Counted from the stretch's first letter, positions 7,774-15,462 are shown. The stretch is DNA of 23,145 nucleotides from Dehalococcoidia bacterium (GCA_012270805.1 JAAXHR010000258.1:1-23145); one strand, 5' to 3'. Translations and numbers: made by a program. Notes: generated by a model not told the origin, from the letters alone.

Positions 7774-8079
7774 CTATGTTCGGGCCCGTCGTCTTCGGAC
7801 CGGGCGGTCCAAAACTGAAAACATGACTCGGCGCTGGCTTTCGTCAATTACGACGTTGACATTTTTGCCGACGACTTTCGCAGCTTTTTGCACTTGTATC
7901 TTGACGTTGTTTGGGCTGCGTCCTTCGGCATACCCGACGGCCCTTGCGTCACCAACATTCATCTTGGAGAGTGCGTCGACGAGGGCAATCATCTCCGGCG
8001 ATCTAGAAGCAACGGAGAATCTGCGGTTGTTCTCCCATACTTCTTGCACTTCGCGGAGTGATATTTTTTCGATTCTCAT
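7774..8079 (-). CDS. Unrecognised 101-residue basic protein
   Basis: I do not recognise this gene. The product has 101 residues, no membrane segment and no cysteine. It begins with an amphipathic stretch (MRIEKISLREVQEVWENNRR), has an alternating Val/Lys central part (about 57-85) that could form beta strands, and ends in an Arg-rich tail, V-R-R-R-R-A-R-T. The basic tail would suit nucleic-acid binding or ribosome association, but that is a guess. The frame is supported by a plausible promoter at 8117-8144 placed to start a transcript about 30 nt before the ATG, and by GAGG 11 nt upstream of it. It converges with the VIT1-like gene and follows the sat gene on the same strand, with a 218-bp gap that contains its own promoter. 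Confidence 0.6.
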   Translation of the reverse strand: MRIEKISLREVQEVWENNRRFSVASRSPEMIALVDALSKMNVGDARAVGYAEGRSPNNVKIQVQKAAKVVGKNVNVVIDESQRRVMFSVLDRPVRRRRART

Positions 8080-8116
8080 TTTTCCGCATTCCTCGCTGTC
8101 GTCAAAGACTAGTCAA

Positions 8117-8144
8117 ACTATACACCGTTATCCCATTTTGATAA
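8117..8144 (-). promoter_or_regulatory. Sigma-70-like promoter for the 101-residue gene
   Basis: On the minus strand TTATCA (8144-8139) and TATAGT (8122-8117) are separated by 16 nt. They match the -35 consensus in 4 of 6 and the -10 consensus in 5 of 6 positions. The predicted transcript would begin near 8110, about 30 nt before the ATG at 8079. The rest of the 8080-8297 gap shows no gene or hairpin. Confidence 0.45.
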
Positions 8145-8297
8145 ATTACCGCGTCATGCGGCATTCCAAACTATATGGAGGTGCGAGTTTGGTGATTTCG
8201 ATTTAGTCGCTAACTGATTGCCGATTGCGCTTAGTTCCAGTTTATTCGTAGCCGTCATTTACCGGATATGGTTGATAGCAATCGAGATTGGTTTTAC

Positions 8298-9875
8298 TCA
8301 AGGTATCAATCCCAACGAATTCAAGTGCTCCATCACAGCACTAGCACCCTCTCCAGGCGTCATGTCGAGGTCGATTGAAACATCGGCACCATCGACACCA
8401 ACGCCCCGCTGGACCCAAACGAATACTCCCTCGCCGAAACCAAACCGTTGAGCTGCCTCTGGTCCATCTCCGTCGTTTGGTATCGAAACCACCGCGCCAC
8501 CGTTTCGGGACGCTTCGCGGGCAACCAAGTTGATCGTGGCAGCTGTTAGATCCGAGTCGTCCAAGACGGTTACTGGTCGAGAACCCTCTTCGAGAAGCAT
8601 CTCGGCGATCGCATTGCCGAGGGAGGATTTCGACGACGCACCATCACCCGCGATAAATACGTTAAATCCGCGTTCTCCCATTGCCGGGTAAGATTTGCGC
8701 AACTCTTCAATGACGCTCGGGAATGAGAACCATTCGGGAATCTCTGCTCCGCTCTGCAGTCGATCACGAAGTTCGGTGCCGGACAGATTCTTGACCTCGG
8801 AGGCATCAGTCAACTCATCGCGAGTCATGTAGCGGTCACTAGTTCCGTCGTAGACGACTTCTTGGAAGGTCACCACGTCAATGCCGAGTTCATCACGATG
8901 CTGCTCAACCAAATGCTGAGCGTCGTACGGTCCGTAGAACGGGTTGCCGTTCGCGTCATTGCCAGGCCCCGCGTGGTCCCTGCCGACTATAAAGTGCGTG
9001 CAACCGTAGTTCTTGCGTACGATAGCGTGCCAAACAGCTTCTCGAGGTCCACCCATGCGCATTGCGAGTTGCAACAGACTCAACGCCGCTGAGTTTTCTG
9101 CGTAGCCATCCAAGATCGCTCGATAGCAACGCACCCGGGTGTGGTACTCTACATCGCCCGGCTTGGTAAGACCAACGACGGGATGGATCAAGAGATTTGC
9201 GGAAACTTGCTCCGCGGCACGGCGAGTCAACTCGACGTGAGCACGGTGCATCGGGTTGCGAGTTTGAAACGCGACGACTCGTGACCACCTGCGCGATTCG
9301 AACTCCTGTCTAAGCGCAGCCGGTGTATGCCGCAATCCTGCGTAGGTGTGGTGCTGCGAGGCTTGCACACCCTCTAACGATCCTCCGACGTAGTACTCAC
9401 CAGTGTCGTTGAGCAGCGTGTTGACACCGGGATGGTACTCGTCGGCAGTGCCGAATACTTTTTGGGCCTCTTCGGTCCGATCTGGTCGCCATACATCGCC
9501 GACGTTCAAAACAGCAGTCAAAACACCTTCAGGGTGCATCAGCGCCAACCTGTCGCCTTCGGACAATGAATCTGCAAACTCGGCCGGCACGTCAAGAACT
9601 ATCGGCATCGGCCAAAGCGTGCCGTCGGCGAGTCTCATTTCGTCGCGGACACCTTCGTAGTCGCGGCGATTCATGAAACCCTTCAGCGGGGAGAAAGCAC
9701 CAGTGATCAGCTGTTCTATGTCGCATAGCTGACGCGGTGTCAGCTCCCATCTGGGTAAACCAGATGCTTCGATTTCTAGTTCGGCACTGCGCTCTGGATC
9801 CACAAGAAGGTTTACCAACTCTCCGCCATGTGGATCGATTAAGCGGTTTGCTTCAGATACAGCTGTTGTTGTCAT
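8298..9875 (-). CDS. sat: ATP sulfurylase with degenerate APS-kinase-like C-terminal domain
   Basis: The protein has 525 residues. Residues 1 to about 395 form a complete sulfate adenylyltransferase, which makes adenosine-5'-phosphosulfate from ATP and sulfate. The nucleotide-binding motif Q-T-R-N-P-M-H-R-A-H is at 204-213 and G-R-D-H-A-G-P-G at 298-305. From about 402 the chain continues as in bifunctional Sat/APS-kinase proteins (G-F-N-V-F-I-A-G), but the P-loop reads G-D-G-A-S-S-K-S-S (410-418), with Ser for the Gly before Lys. The tail is only about 120 residues, against about 170-200 for a working APS kinase. It is therefore probably inactive, perhaps regulatory as in fungal ATP sulfurylase. 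No cys or apr gene is nearby, so assimilatory and dissimilatory use cannot be separated. AGAGG lies just before the ATG. It starts 59 bp after the second enolase-superfamily gene. Confidence 0.93.
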   Translation of the reverse strand: MTTTAVSEANRLIDPHGGELVNLLVDPERSAELEIEASGLPRWELTPRQLCDIEQLITGAFSPLKGFMNRRDYEGVRDEMRLADGTLWPMPIVLDVPAEFADSLSEGDRLALMHPEGVLTAVLNVGDVWRPDRTEEAQKVFGTADEYHPGVNTLLNDTGEYYVGGSLEGVQASQHHTYAGLRHTPAALRQEFESRRWSRVVAFQTRNPMHRAHVELTRRAAEQVSANLLIHPVVGLTKPGDVEYHTRVRCYRAILDGYAENSAALSLLQLAMRMGGPREAVWHAIVRKNYGCTHFIVGRDHAGPGNDANGNPFYGPYDAQHLVEQHRDELGIDVVTFQEVVYDGTSDRYMTRDELTDASEVKNLSGTELRDRLQSGAEIPEWFSFPSVIEELRKSYPAMGERGFNVFIAGDGASSKSSLGNAIAEMLLEEGSRPVTVLDDSDLTAATINLVAREASRNGGAVVSIPNDGDGPEAAQRFGFGEGVFVWVQRGVGVDGADVSIDLDMTPGEGASAVMEHLNSLGLIP

Positions 9876-9934
9876 TTACCTCTACCGGTTGTTTGCGCGT
9901 CGGAAGTAATAGCGATGTGTTTTCTGACAATCGG

Positions 9935-11110
9935 TTAATCGCTTTGGCCACGTCTCGCCCAATCTGCGTTTTCGAACATGTTGAGTCCTGGGTCGGCGAT
10001 GACACCAGCATCAGTATAGTTTGGACGTTGCGAATCTATGAAATCCTCGTTCAATTCGACTCCCCATCCCGGCTTATCAGGCAACGGGAAGTAGCCATCG
10101 ACGACTTCTGGATAATTGGTTCCCGCGTTTTTCACATGAGGATCGGCGAAGTCGTTGAAATGCTCGAGAATTTTCACATTTCGTAGCGTCAAGCAGAGGT
10201 GCAGCGCGGCCATCGTTGAAATGATGCCTCCGACATTGTGCGGTGCGACCATGATCGAGTAGGTCTCTGCGGTCGATGCGATCTTCTTCACTTCTAGAAT
10301 GCCGCCGCACTGTGTAATGTCGGGTTGGATCACATCGACGGTCTGTGTCCCCCAAATCTCCCTGAACTCAGGCGCACCGTAGAGCCGTTCGCCAGTTGCG
10401 ATCGGCAGACTCGTGTGACTTCTGACCGATTCGAGTGCTGGAACATCCCCCGGTCGAACCGGTTCCTCGATCCATCCGATATTGAAGCGTTCGATGTGTC
10501 TGGCGATTTCTCTAGCTTGATGCGGTGCAAAGCGACCGTGCATCTCGATCATGATCTGAGCCTGAGTACCGGTCACCGACGCAACCGCTTCGACCAGGTC
10601 CAGAGACTTGAAAAATTCGCCGCGTTCCAACTCTAAGTCGCCGTTGCCGAACGGGTCGAACTTCATCGCTCGATACCCACGGTCGATCACGCGTTGGGTC
10701 GCGGCGGCAAACTGCTCAGGTGCGCGTTCTACTGTGTACCAACCGTTTGCGTAGGCTTGGACGCGATCGGTGACCTGCCCTCCCATCAGCTTGTAAACCG
10801 GTTGGTTGCATGCTTTGCCGATAATGTCCCAAAACGCGAGTTCAACCAACGCTAATCCGGTGTGAACTACCTCTCCTGGTTTGCCAAAGTCAAGAAGCGT
10901 CATCCGTCGATAGAGCGCCTCGATGTCGAAAGGATCGTGTCCGATGAAATGGCGTTCAACATCTTTGAGGTATTCGCAAACCGTGTGGGTTTTTCCGAGC
11001 ACCCGCGCTTCACCGACACCGGTTATGCCCTCGTCAGTTTCGATGATGCAGTAGGTTAGATTTCGCCACGGTGTACCGAGTACGATCGTGCGGAAGCCAG
11101 TTGTCTTCAT
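9935..11110 (-). CDS. Galactonate/gluconate dehydratase-like enolase-superfamily enzyme
   Basis: The protein has 391 residues and is a mandelate-racemase-group member with every expected active-site element: K150-F-D152 on the second strand, E189-M-H191 (metal ligand and general acid/base), W-I-E-E-P (213-217, E215 as ligand), T-G-E-R (239-242, E241 as ligand), Q-P-D-I-T-Q-C-G-G (262-270, D264) and A-P-H-N (289-292, H291 paired with D264). This pattern is that of galactonate/gluconate-type sugar-acid dehydratases, which yield 2-keto-3-deoxy acids. The exact substrate is not certain. The ATG at 11110 starts the conserved domain; a 39-residue in-frame extension upstream crosses the likely promoter and was rejected. 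It is a distant paralogue of the enzyme at 2419-3537 but, unlike it, has a standard catalytic set. sat follows 59 bp downstream with no obvious functional link. Confidence 0.9.
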   Translation of the reverse strand: MKTTGFRTIVLGTPWRNLTYCIIETDEGITGVGEARVLGKTHTVCEYLKDVERHFIGHDPFDIEALYRRMTLLDFGKPGEVVHTGLALVELAFWDIIGKACNQPVYKLMGGQVTDRVQAYANGWYTVERAPEQFAAATQRVIDRGYRAMKFDPFGNGDLELERGEFFKSLDLVEAVASVTGTQAQIMIEMHGRFAPHQAREIARHIERFNIGWIEEPVRPGDVPALESVRSHTSLPIATGERLYGAPEFREIWGTQTVDVIQPDITQCGGILEVKKIASTAETYSIMVAPHNVGGIISTMAALHLCLTLRNVKILEHFNDFADPHVKNAGTNYPEVVDGYFPLPDKPGWGVELNEDFIDSQRPNYTDAGVIADPGLNMFENADWARRGQSD

Positions 11111-11157
11111 ATTTGAACCCGTCAGTTCGCGAAGTTCGCGATTAATAGACTCAGTCG

Positions 11158-11163
11158 ATTCTA
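11158..11163 (-). promoter_or_regulatory. Possible -10 box for the dehydratase gene
   Basis: TAGAAT on the minus strand, in the context GTAGAATCG, is placed to start a transcript about 40 nt before the ATG at 11110. The -35 region is weak. The same 9-mer occurs before rplU and before the cobalamin adenosyltransferase gene. Confidence 0.35.
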
Positions 11164-11189
11164 CAAATGAAGATGAGACAGTCCCCAAG

Positions 11190-11218
11190 TTAACTCTGGA
11201 ACCCGCAAGGGTTACAAT
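11190..11218 (+). promoter_or_regulatory. tRNA-Gly promoter
   Basis: TTAACT (11190-11195) and TACAAT (11213-11218) are separated by 17 nt, matching the sigma-70 -35 and -10 consensus in 4 and 5 of 6 positions. Transcription would start near 11225, a few bases before the tRNA. Confidence 0.55.
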
Positions 11219-11231
11219 GAAATTCACGAAC

Positions 11232-11306
11232 GCGGGAGTAACTCAGTGGTAGAGTGCCTGCCTTCCAAGCAGGGTGTCGCGGGTTCGAATCCCGTCTCCC
11301 GCTCCA
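11232..11306 (+). tRNA. tRNA-Gly (anticodon TCC), with encoded CCA
   Basis: The acceptor arm GCGGGAG (11232-11238) pairs perfectly with CTCCCGC (11296-11302). The discriminator base is T11303 and CCA is encoded at 11304-11306. The D-arm (CTCAGTGGTAGAG), the anticodon stem CCTGC/GCAGG with loop CTTCCAA, and the T-arm GCGGG-TTCGAAT-CCCGT are all intact. The anticodon TCC reads GGA and other GGN glycine codons. The gene lies alone and converges on the YgfZ-type gene. No terminator is obvious downstream. Confidence 0.97.
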
Positions 11307-11344
11307 TCCCGTTTCACTGCGAAGTCCTCATCGAATCTCATCTT

Positions 11345-12358
11345 CTACGGCGATATTTGAAGTCTTGCCCCTTGGTGAGTAGTCATGATAGATCCGGATT
11401 TCATGTGGCTTTTGCGTATGTAGGCCAATCCGATCACTTCATTCGTTCGTGCTTTGCGTGCGACTGACGTTATCCATCCGATGCGTCTTCCGCCATCATT
11501 CGGCAAGACTTGGTCGCCTATCTGGACACTTTGCACGGCTTCAGGATGGTCGATCTGCGAAAATCCCACAAGCGAGCGCTGAACCTTGTCATACGTGTCG
11601 AGACGGGCGATCACTTCTTGGCCGATATAGCAGCCCTTTTCGAAGTCGATCAAATCCAACAACCCAGCTTCAAGTGGATTCACGTCCTCGGTCAAGTCGA
11701 ACCCGGCAATTGGAACCTTGTTTGATATGCGTATCTGATCGAACAGCTTGTTCGGCGCGGGCTCAATTTCGACCTTTTCGAAACGTGCGTTAATCTCTGA
11801 GATCGCTGGGCTTGCCGCAATGACAAGCCAAGACTCCGGGCCTGCCGCATCTGTTCGCAAAAACAAAACGATGCCGCCCTCGACCAGGTCCATTCCACGT
11901 AAGCCACCTACACCGCAATCTGCAAAATCCAATTCTGGAAATGACGCACTCAATGCGTAGGACGCGTTTGGACCGACCACATACCAACGAGTCAAGAAAT
12001 CTGACGAGTCGATGAGTTCTGCATCCTCAATGATTGTGAAGCGATCGATCCAATCCCACATCAACGACGGATTCGTCGAGTCGGTCGCCAACAACAGCTC
12101 TTCGTCTGATCGTCTCAGCACCCAAAAGACATCGACGATCCTCCCCTTCTCATTTGTCAGAATCGTTCGACGCGCTGAGCCATCGGGGATATCGGTGATC
12201 GAATTCGTCGTCACCCGGTGGAGCAAGTCCAAAGTATCGGGACCAAGGTGTCTGAATACAGACCCGAAACGGGGTGAAAAGAGGGCTATGCCGCGTTTTT
12301 CGTACGTTGCGGAAGCTTGTGCCAAATCATCGGCGACAGCTTGTGCTGAGGGAGCCAT
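11345..12358 (-). CDS. ygfZ: YgfZ/GcvT-type folate-binding protein (Fe-S cluster maturation)
   Basis: The protein has 337 residues and is related to the glycine-cleavage T-protein fold. The YgfZ signature K-G-C-Y-I-G-Q-E is at 241-248, with the conserved Cys at 243, followed by V-I-A-R-L-D-T-Y-D-K-V (249-259). In E. coli and in mitochondria (IBA57), members support assembly or repair of certain Fe-S enzymes in a folate-dependent way. The separate C-terminal barrel (about 262-337) is present, so the protein is full length. It begins 9 bp after the end of the ErpA/IscA-type gene, consistent with one operon: IBA57 and ISCA proteins act together in eukaryotes. No clear ribosome-binding site precedes the ATG, so translation may be coupled to the upstream gene. 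Confidence 0.9.
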   Translation of the reverse strand: MAPSAQAVADDLAQASATYEKRGIALFSPRFGSVFRHLGPDTLDLLHRVTTNSITDIPDGSARRTILTNEKGRIVDVFWVLRRSDEELLLATDSTNPSLMWDWIDRFTIIEDAELIDSSDFLTRWYVVGPNASYALSASFPELDFADCGVGGLRGMDLVEGGIVLFLRTDAAGPESWLVIAASPAISEINARFEKVEIEPAPNKLFDQIRISNKVPIAGFDLTEDVNPLEAGLLDLIDFEKGCYIGQEVIARLDTYDKVQRSLVGFSQIDHPEAVQSVQIGDQVLPNDGGRRIGWITSVARKARTNEVIGLAYIRKSHMKSGSIMTTHQGARLQISP

Positions 12359-12367
12359 TTTACGGGC

Positions 12368-12730
12368 TCAAACGGCGAAGGAATCGCCGCATCCGCACGT
12401 GCGCTTAGCGTTCGGGTTATGAAATTCAAAGCCTCGACCGTTAAGGCCGTCTGAGAAGTCGAGAACGGTCCCGGCCAGGAACACGAAAGCTCGTTTCGGG
12501 ATGTACACCTCGATGCCGTGCTCGCTGATCACTTTGTCAGAATCTTCTGGACCATCGGCAAGTTCAAGCACGTATTGGAGACCTGAGCAACCTCCGCCCT
12601 GGACTGCGATCCTGAGGCCGCAGTTATCACGCCCCGCCCTCTGAGCGAACTCCAACGCTTTAGAGGCCGCCTTCTGCGTTACATGAACGGTGTTTATCGG
12701 GACCGCATGTTGCTGTTCGGCGATGACCAT
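12368..12730 (-). CDS. erpA: A-type Fe-S carrier (ErpA/IscA/HesB family)
   Basis: The protein has 120 residues, the usual size for the family. The three Fe-S-binding cysteines are visible: one in G-G-G-C-S-G-L-Q-Y in the middle of the chain and two in C-G-C-G-D-S-F at the extreme C-terminus. A-type carriers pass [2Fe-2S] or [4Fe-4S] clusters to target proteins. The ATG at 12730 is chosen; an in-frame TTG at 12769 would add 13 residues that do not resemble the family. The gene is upstream of and cotranscribed with ygfZ, and diverges from the cobalamin adenosyltransferase gene across a 113-bp gap. Whether it is closer to ErpA or to IscA/SufA cannot be settled by eye. Confidence 0.93.
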   Translation of the reverse strand: MVIAEQQHAVPINTVHVTQKAASKALEFAQRAGRDNCGLRIAVQGGGCSGLQYVLELADGPEDSDKVISEHGIEVYIPKRAFVFLAGTVLDFSDGLNGRGFEFHNPNAKRTCGCGDSFAV

Positions 12731-12799
12731 GGCTCTATGAGTGCTCCGACCGTTGCGGATATTCTGCAATCGCGTTCCGGGAGGTTGTCGTTCGCAACG

Positions 12800-12805
12800 T
12801 AGAAT
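12800..12805 (+). promoter_or_regulatory. Possible -10 box for the pduO-his operon
   Basis: TAGAAT in the context GTAGAATCG would start a transcript about 30 nt before the TTG at 12844. The -35 region is poor. The 113-bp divergent gap holds no other clear signal. Confidence 0.35.
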
Positions 12806-12843
12806 CGGAAATATCTCTCGCTAACAATGATATTACATCCCAG

Positions 12844-13416
12844 TTGGTCAGGAATTCAATCAGCACGAAGGTAGGAGACAGCGGCGAGACGTCGTTGCTC
12901 TACGGCGGTCGTGTGTCCAAATCTAACCGACGTGTCGCAGCAAACGGCATTGGTGATGAGGCGGTCAGTCTCCTCGGGCTGGCGAGAGCGCACTGCAATT
13001 CAGGTTTCCTACACGACGAACTGCTCGAGATTCAGCGCCTGATGTTCATCGCGAACGCAGAATTGACCACCGAGATTTCGCAACTCGATCTTCTTCGTCA
13101 CCACTTCCGAACCATCGGCGACGAGGAGATCGATCGGTTAGAGGGGCTGCTGAAAAAGCTGGAAGAAGAGGTTGAACTTCCAGCCGCCTTCATCATCCCC
13201 GGCGCGTCGATCGCGTCCGCAACGCTCGATGTAGCGCGTTGCAAAGTCCGCGAACTTGAACGCGTGGCGGTGACACTTTACGAAGACGACATGTTGGAGA
13301 ACGATAGCCTGCTCGTTTGGCTCAATCGATTGTCGGACTGCATATTCATGATGGCTAGGTACATTGATCGCGAATTGCCGCCAGAAATGGTTACCGGAAC
13401 GAGGCGCACGAGTTGA
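12844..13416 (+). CDS. pduO: PduO-type cob(I)alamin adenosyltransferase
   Basis: The protein has 190 residues and transfers adenosyl from ATP to cob(I)alamin, making coenzyme B12. The ATP-binding segment T-K-V-G-D-S-G-E-T-S-L-L-Y-G-G-R-V is at 8-24, A-R-C-K-V-R-E-L-E-R is at 131-140 (family pattern A-R-x-x-x-R-R-A-E-R), and L-N-R-L-S-D is at 160-165. The start is TTG: the frame has no ATG, GTG or TTG between the stop at 12724 and this codon, and the conserved domain begins a few residues later. No Shine-Dalgarno sequence is visible. The stop overlaps the hisH start as TTGA, so it is the first gene of the histidine operon, an unusual partner. No B12-dependent enzyme or B12 riboswitch is seen in the window. 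Confidence 0.88.
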   Translation: MVRNSISTKVGDSGETSLLYGGRVSKSNRRVAANGIGDEAVSLLGLARAHCNSGFLHDELLEIQRLMFIANAELTTEISQLDLLRHHFRTIGDEEIDRLEGLLKKLEEEVELPAAFIIPGASIASATLDVARCKVRELERVAVTLYEDDMLENDSLLVWLNRLSDCIFMMARYIDRELPPEMVTGTRRTS

Positions 13417-14072
13417 AGAGTTTTCGTCTCGCCATCATAAACACCGGCGCTGCCAACATCCACAGCGTCGAAAAGGCAGTTCGTATCGTGGGTGGAGATC
13501 CTACCGTCACGACATCAGCAGATGTCATCGCTAATGCTCACGCGGCGATTCTTCCTGGTGTCGGCGCCAACGATGCCGTGATGAAGCAATTGAATGATCT
13601 CGAATTGCCCGGTACTATCCGTGAGTTCGCCGACTCTGGCAGGCCTCTCCTCTGCGTGTGCCTAGGGATGCAGATTCTGTTCGAGCGATCAGAAGAGGGA
13701 GAACTGCCTGGTCTCGGGGTCATAGAAGGCGAAGTCTTGAGATTGCCGAACGGCATATCCGGCTCGAACGGACGTCCGCTGAAAATCCCGCACATGGGAT
13801 GGAACACCGTTCACTTCAAAGACGATGTCGTGCCACGGCACCCGGTTTTCGATGGGGTTCCCCAAGACACTTACTTCTATTTCGTGCACTCCTACCATTG
13901 CGATGTTCAAGATAAGCGCGATATCGCTGCCACATCGCCGCACGGAATTGATGTATGCGCCGCGGTCGTGCGCGGAAACATCGTTGGAACTCAGTTTCAC
14001 CCCGAAAAGAGCGGAAGGTCAGGCTTGGGTATCTACGCGAGGTTCTTGGAATACTCTCAAAGTTTGACCTGA
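13413..14072 (+). CDS. hisH: Imidazole glycerol phosphate synthase, glutaminase subunit
   Basis: The protein has 219 residues and is a class I glutamine amidotransferase that supplies ammonia to HisF for imidazole-ring formation in histidine synthesis. The nucleophile is C83 in V-C-L-G-M (82-86), and the rest of the triad is H196 and E198 in F-H-P-E-K-S (195-200). The oxyanion strand P-G-V-G-A (48-52) is present. The start is the TTG at 13413, whose last two bases lie in the TGA of the preceding gene, indicating translational coupling; no ATG lies near the conserved N-terminus. It is separated from hisF by hisA and a methyltransferase. Confidence 0.95.
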   Translation: MKSFRLAIINTGAANIHSVEKAVRIVGGDPTVTTSADVIANAHAAILPGVGANDAVMKQLNDLELPGTIREFADSGRPLLCVCLGMQILFERSEEGELPGLGVIEGEVLRLPNGISGSNGRPLKIPHMGWNTVHFKDDVVPRHPVFDGVPQDTYFYFVHSYHCDVQDKRDIAATSPHGIDVCAAVVRGNIVGTQFHPEKSGRSGLGIYARFLEYSQSLT

Positions 14073-14094
14073 TCCCGCCGAATAATCGACACGA

Positions 14095-14820
14095 ATGGAA
14101 GTCATACCAGCAATTGATATCCGCGGCGGTCGTTGTGCGCGCCTGTTCAGGGGCGACTATTCCCAAGAGACTGTGTTCGATGATGACCCGGTGGATGCGG
14201 CTTTGCGGTGGATCAACATGGGCGCTCAGCGGCTCCACGTCATCGATCTGGATGGTGCGAAAGACGGTGTGCGCACGAACGCCGAGACCGTGCGGCGCAT
14301 CGTGAAATCCGTCGAGGTTCCGGTTCAGATGGGCGGCGGTATTCGCTCTGTTGAAGATGCTGATGCGGTGTTCCAGATGGGCGTTCAACTCGCCATCTTC
14401 GGCACCGCGGCGGTCGAGGATCCGGAAGCAGTCGAAATCACCGTCGGAAGATTCGGCACGGACCACGTCTGCGTTTCCGTCGATGCCAAAAACGGCATGG
14501 TTCGCACGAGGGGTTGGTTAACCAAGACCGATATACACGCAATCGATCTGCTCAAAGACATGGCGATTGAATGCAATGTCCGACATTTCATCTACACCGA
14601 CACGACACGCGATGGCACATTGTCGCACCCTAATTTCGATACGGTTGACGAAGTGGTGAGAGAAATAGAATATCCAATAATGGTGGCGGGCGGTATCGCA
14701 ACGGTCGAAGACGTGGTGCGGCTTCGCGACATCGGCGCCGGCGGCGCCATCACTGGAATGGCCATATACACAGGCTCCCTCGATCTTGCCGCTGCGATCC
14801 GAGCCGTTAATGACGATTAA
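14095..14820 (+). CDS. hisA: ProFAR isomerase (1-(5-phosphoribosyl)-5-[(5-phosphoribosylamino)methylideneamino]imidazole-4-carboxamide isomerase)
   Basis: The protein has 241 residues and a complete TIM barrel. It isomerises ProFAR to PRFAR, the substrate of HisF-HisH. The catalytic aspartates are D8 in I-P-A-I-D-I (4-9) and D130 in V-D-A-K-N-G (129-134). The phosphate-binding repeats are G-G-G-I-R-S (80-85) and A-G-G-I near 218. T-D-T-T-R-D-G-T (168-175) is also typical. The ATG lies 22 bp after hisH. HisA rather than HisF is indicated by the short N-terminus and the T-R-D-G-T sequence. Confidence 0.95.
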   Translation: MEVIPAIDIRGGRCARLFRGDYSQETVFDDDPVDAALRWINMGAQRLHVIDLDGAKDGVRTNAETVRRIVKSVEVPVQMGGGIRSVEDADAVFQMGVQLAIFGTAAVEDPEAVEITVGRFGTDHVCVSVDAKNGMVRTRGWLTKTDIHAIDLLKDMAIECNVRHFIYTDTTRDGTLSHPNFDTVDEVVREIEYPIMVAGGIATVEDVVRLRDIGAGGAITGMAIYTGSLDLAAAIRAVNDD

Positions 14821-14864
14821 GTCACCACAACCACAACTGATCCGCGAGCCCACCAAAACACAGC

Positions 14865-14904
14865 AATTGAACGCGAGACTAGCAAATTGACCACGAGACC
14901 GACC
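14865..14904 (+). repeat. Imperfect 20-nt tandem duplication at a gene start
   Basis: Two 20-nt units begin with AATTGA at 14865 and 14885 and match in 13 of their first 15 bases. The second unit contains the TTG start of the methyltransferase gene. This may be a small local duplication with no function. Confidence 0.4.
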
Positions 14905-15462
14905 GCGAGCTGGCACACCTTCAACGATCAGATCGATCCTCATGCGATCATTTCCCTGCTTCCGATCCACAGATCCCAGCACGTCGCTGTGTTAGGTGGG
15001 AGCGTTGAGGGTTTGACGATCCCGATCGCAAAGTACGTCTATGACGGCAACGTGATCGCACTCGATAGCGACCAATCGATACTCGATGAACTCGAAACTG
15101 AAGTCAATCATCTCCATCTGACGAACGTGGTGCCTCAACTCCTCGCAAACGACGATATCGAAGGCACTGAGTTAGACACCGATGGAATAGTGGTCATCGA
15201 CGCTCTGCACAACACGAGGAGTCCAGCGAGGCTGTTCTCATCGGTGGCTAAGCTACTGCCAGGTGGCGGCTGGTTGCTGATCGCGGACTGGTTCTCGACC
15301 AATGCACGTGGCGACAACGGTCCAGCGAAGTCGAAACGGGTAGACCCCTCGCGCGTTGAACGATGGGCTGCCGAGCACGACATGACTCCGATAACGCGGC
15401 GCACTCTCGGCGTGCAACGATACGTGCACGTTTATCGCAAGCGACGCGCGCGGTCCAATTGA
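14887..15462 (+). CDS. Class I SAM-dependent methyltransferase-like protein
   Basis: The protein has 191 residues and a Rossmann-type methyltransferase layout: V-A-V-L-G-G-S-V-E-G at 33-42 in the place of the SAM-binding glycine loop, V-I-A-L-D at 56-60 (D60 to hold the ribose), G-I-V-V-I-D-A-L at 100-107, and L-P-G-G-G-W-L-L-I at 124-132. The first loop is less regular than D-x-G-x-G-x-G. It resembles UbiE/MenG-like or small Methyltransf_11 proteins, but the substrate cannot be named. The start is TTG, since no ATG is in frame nearby. It is inserted between hisA and hisF with only 6 bp before hisF, so it is expressed with histidine synthesis. Whether this is functional or incidental is unknown. 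Confidence 0.72.
   Translation: MTTRPTASWHTFNDQIDPHAIISLLPIHRSQHVAVLGGSVEGLTIPIAKYVYDGNVIALDSDQSILDELETEVNHLHLTNVVPQLLANDDIEGTELDTDGIVVIDALHNTRSPARLFSSVAKLLPGGGWLLIADWFSTNARGDNGPAKSKRVDPSRVERWAAEHDMTPITRRTLGVQRYVHVYRKRRARSN

Noticed and set aside
11111..11227. 39-residue N-terminal extension of the dehydratase
   Set aside because: It covers the likely promoter of the gene and has no family similarity.
11246..11467. 73-codon plus-strand frame over the tRNA
   Set aside because: It is a read-through of tRNA-Gly and of the antisense of the YgfZ-type gene.
12731..12843. Cobalamin riboswitch before the pduO-type gene
   Set aside because: The divergent gap is only 113 bp and no B12-box or multi-helix structure is visible.
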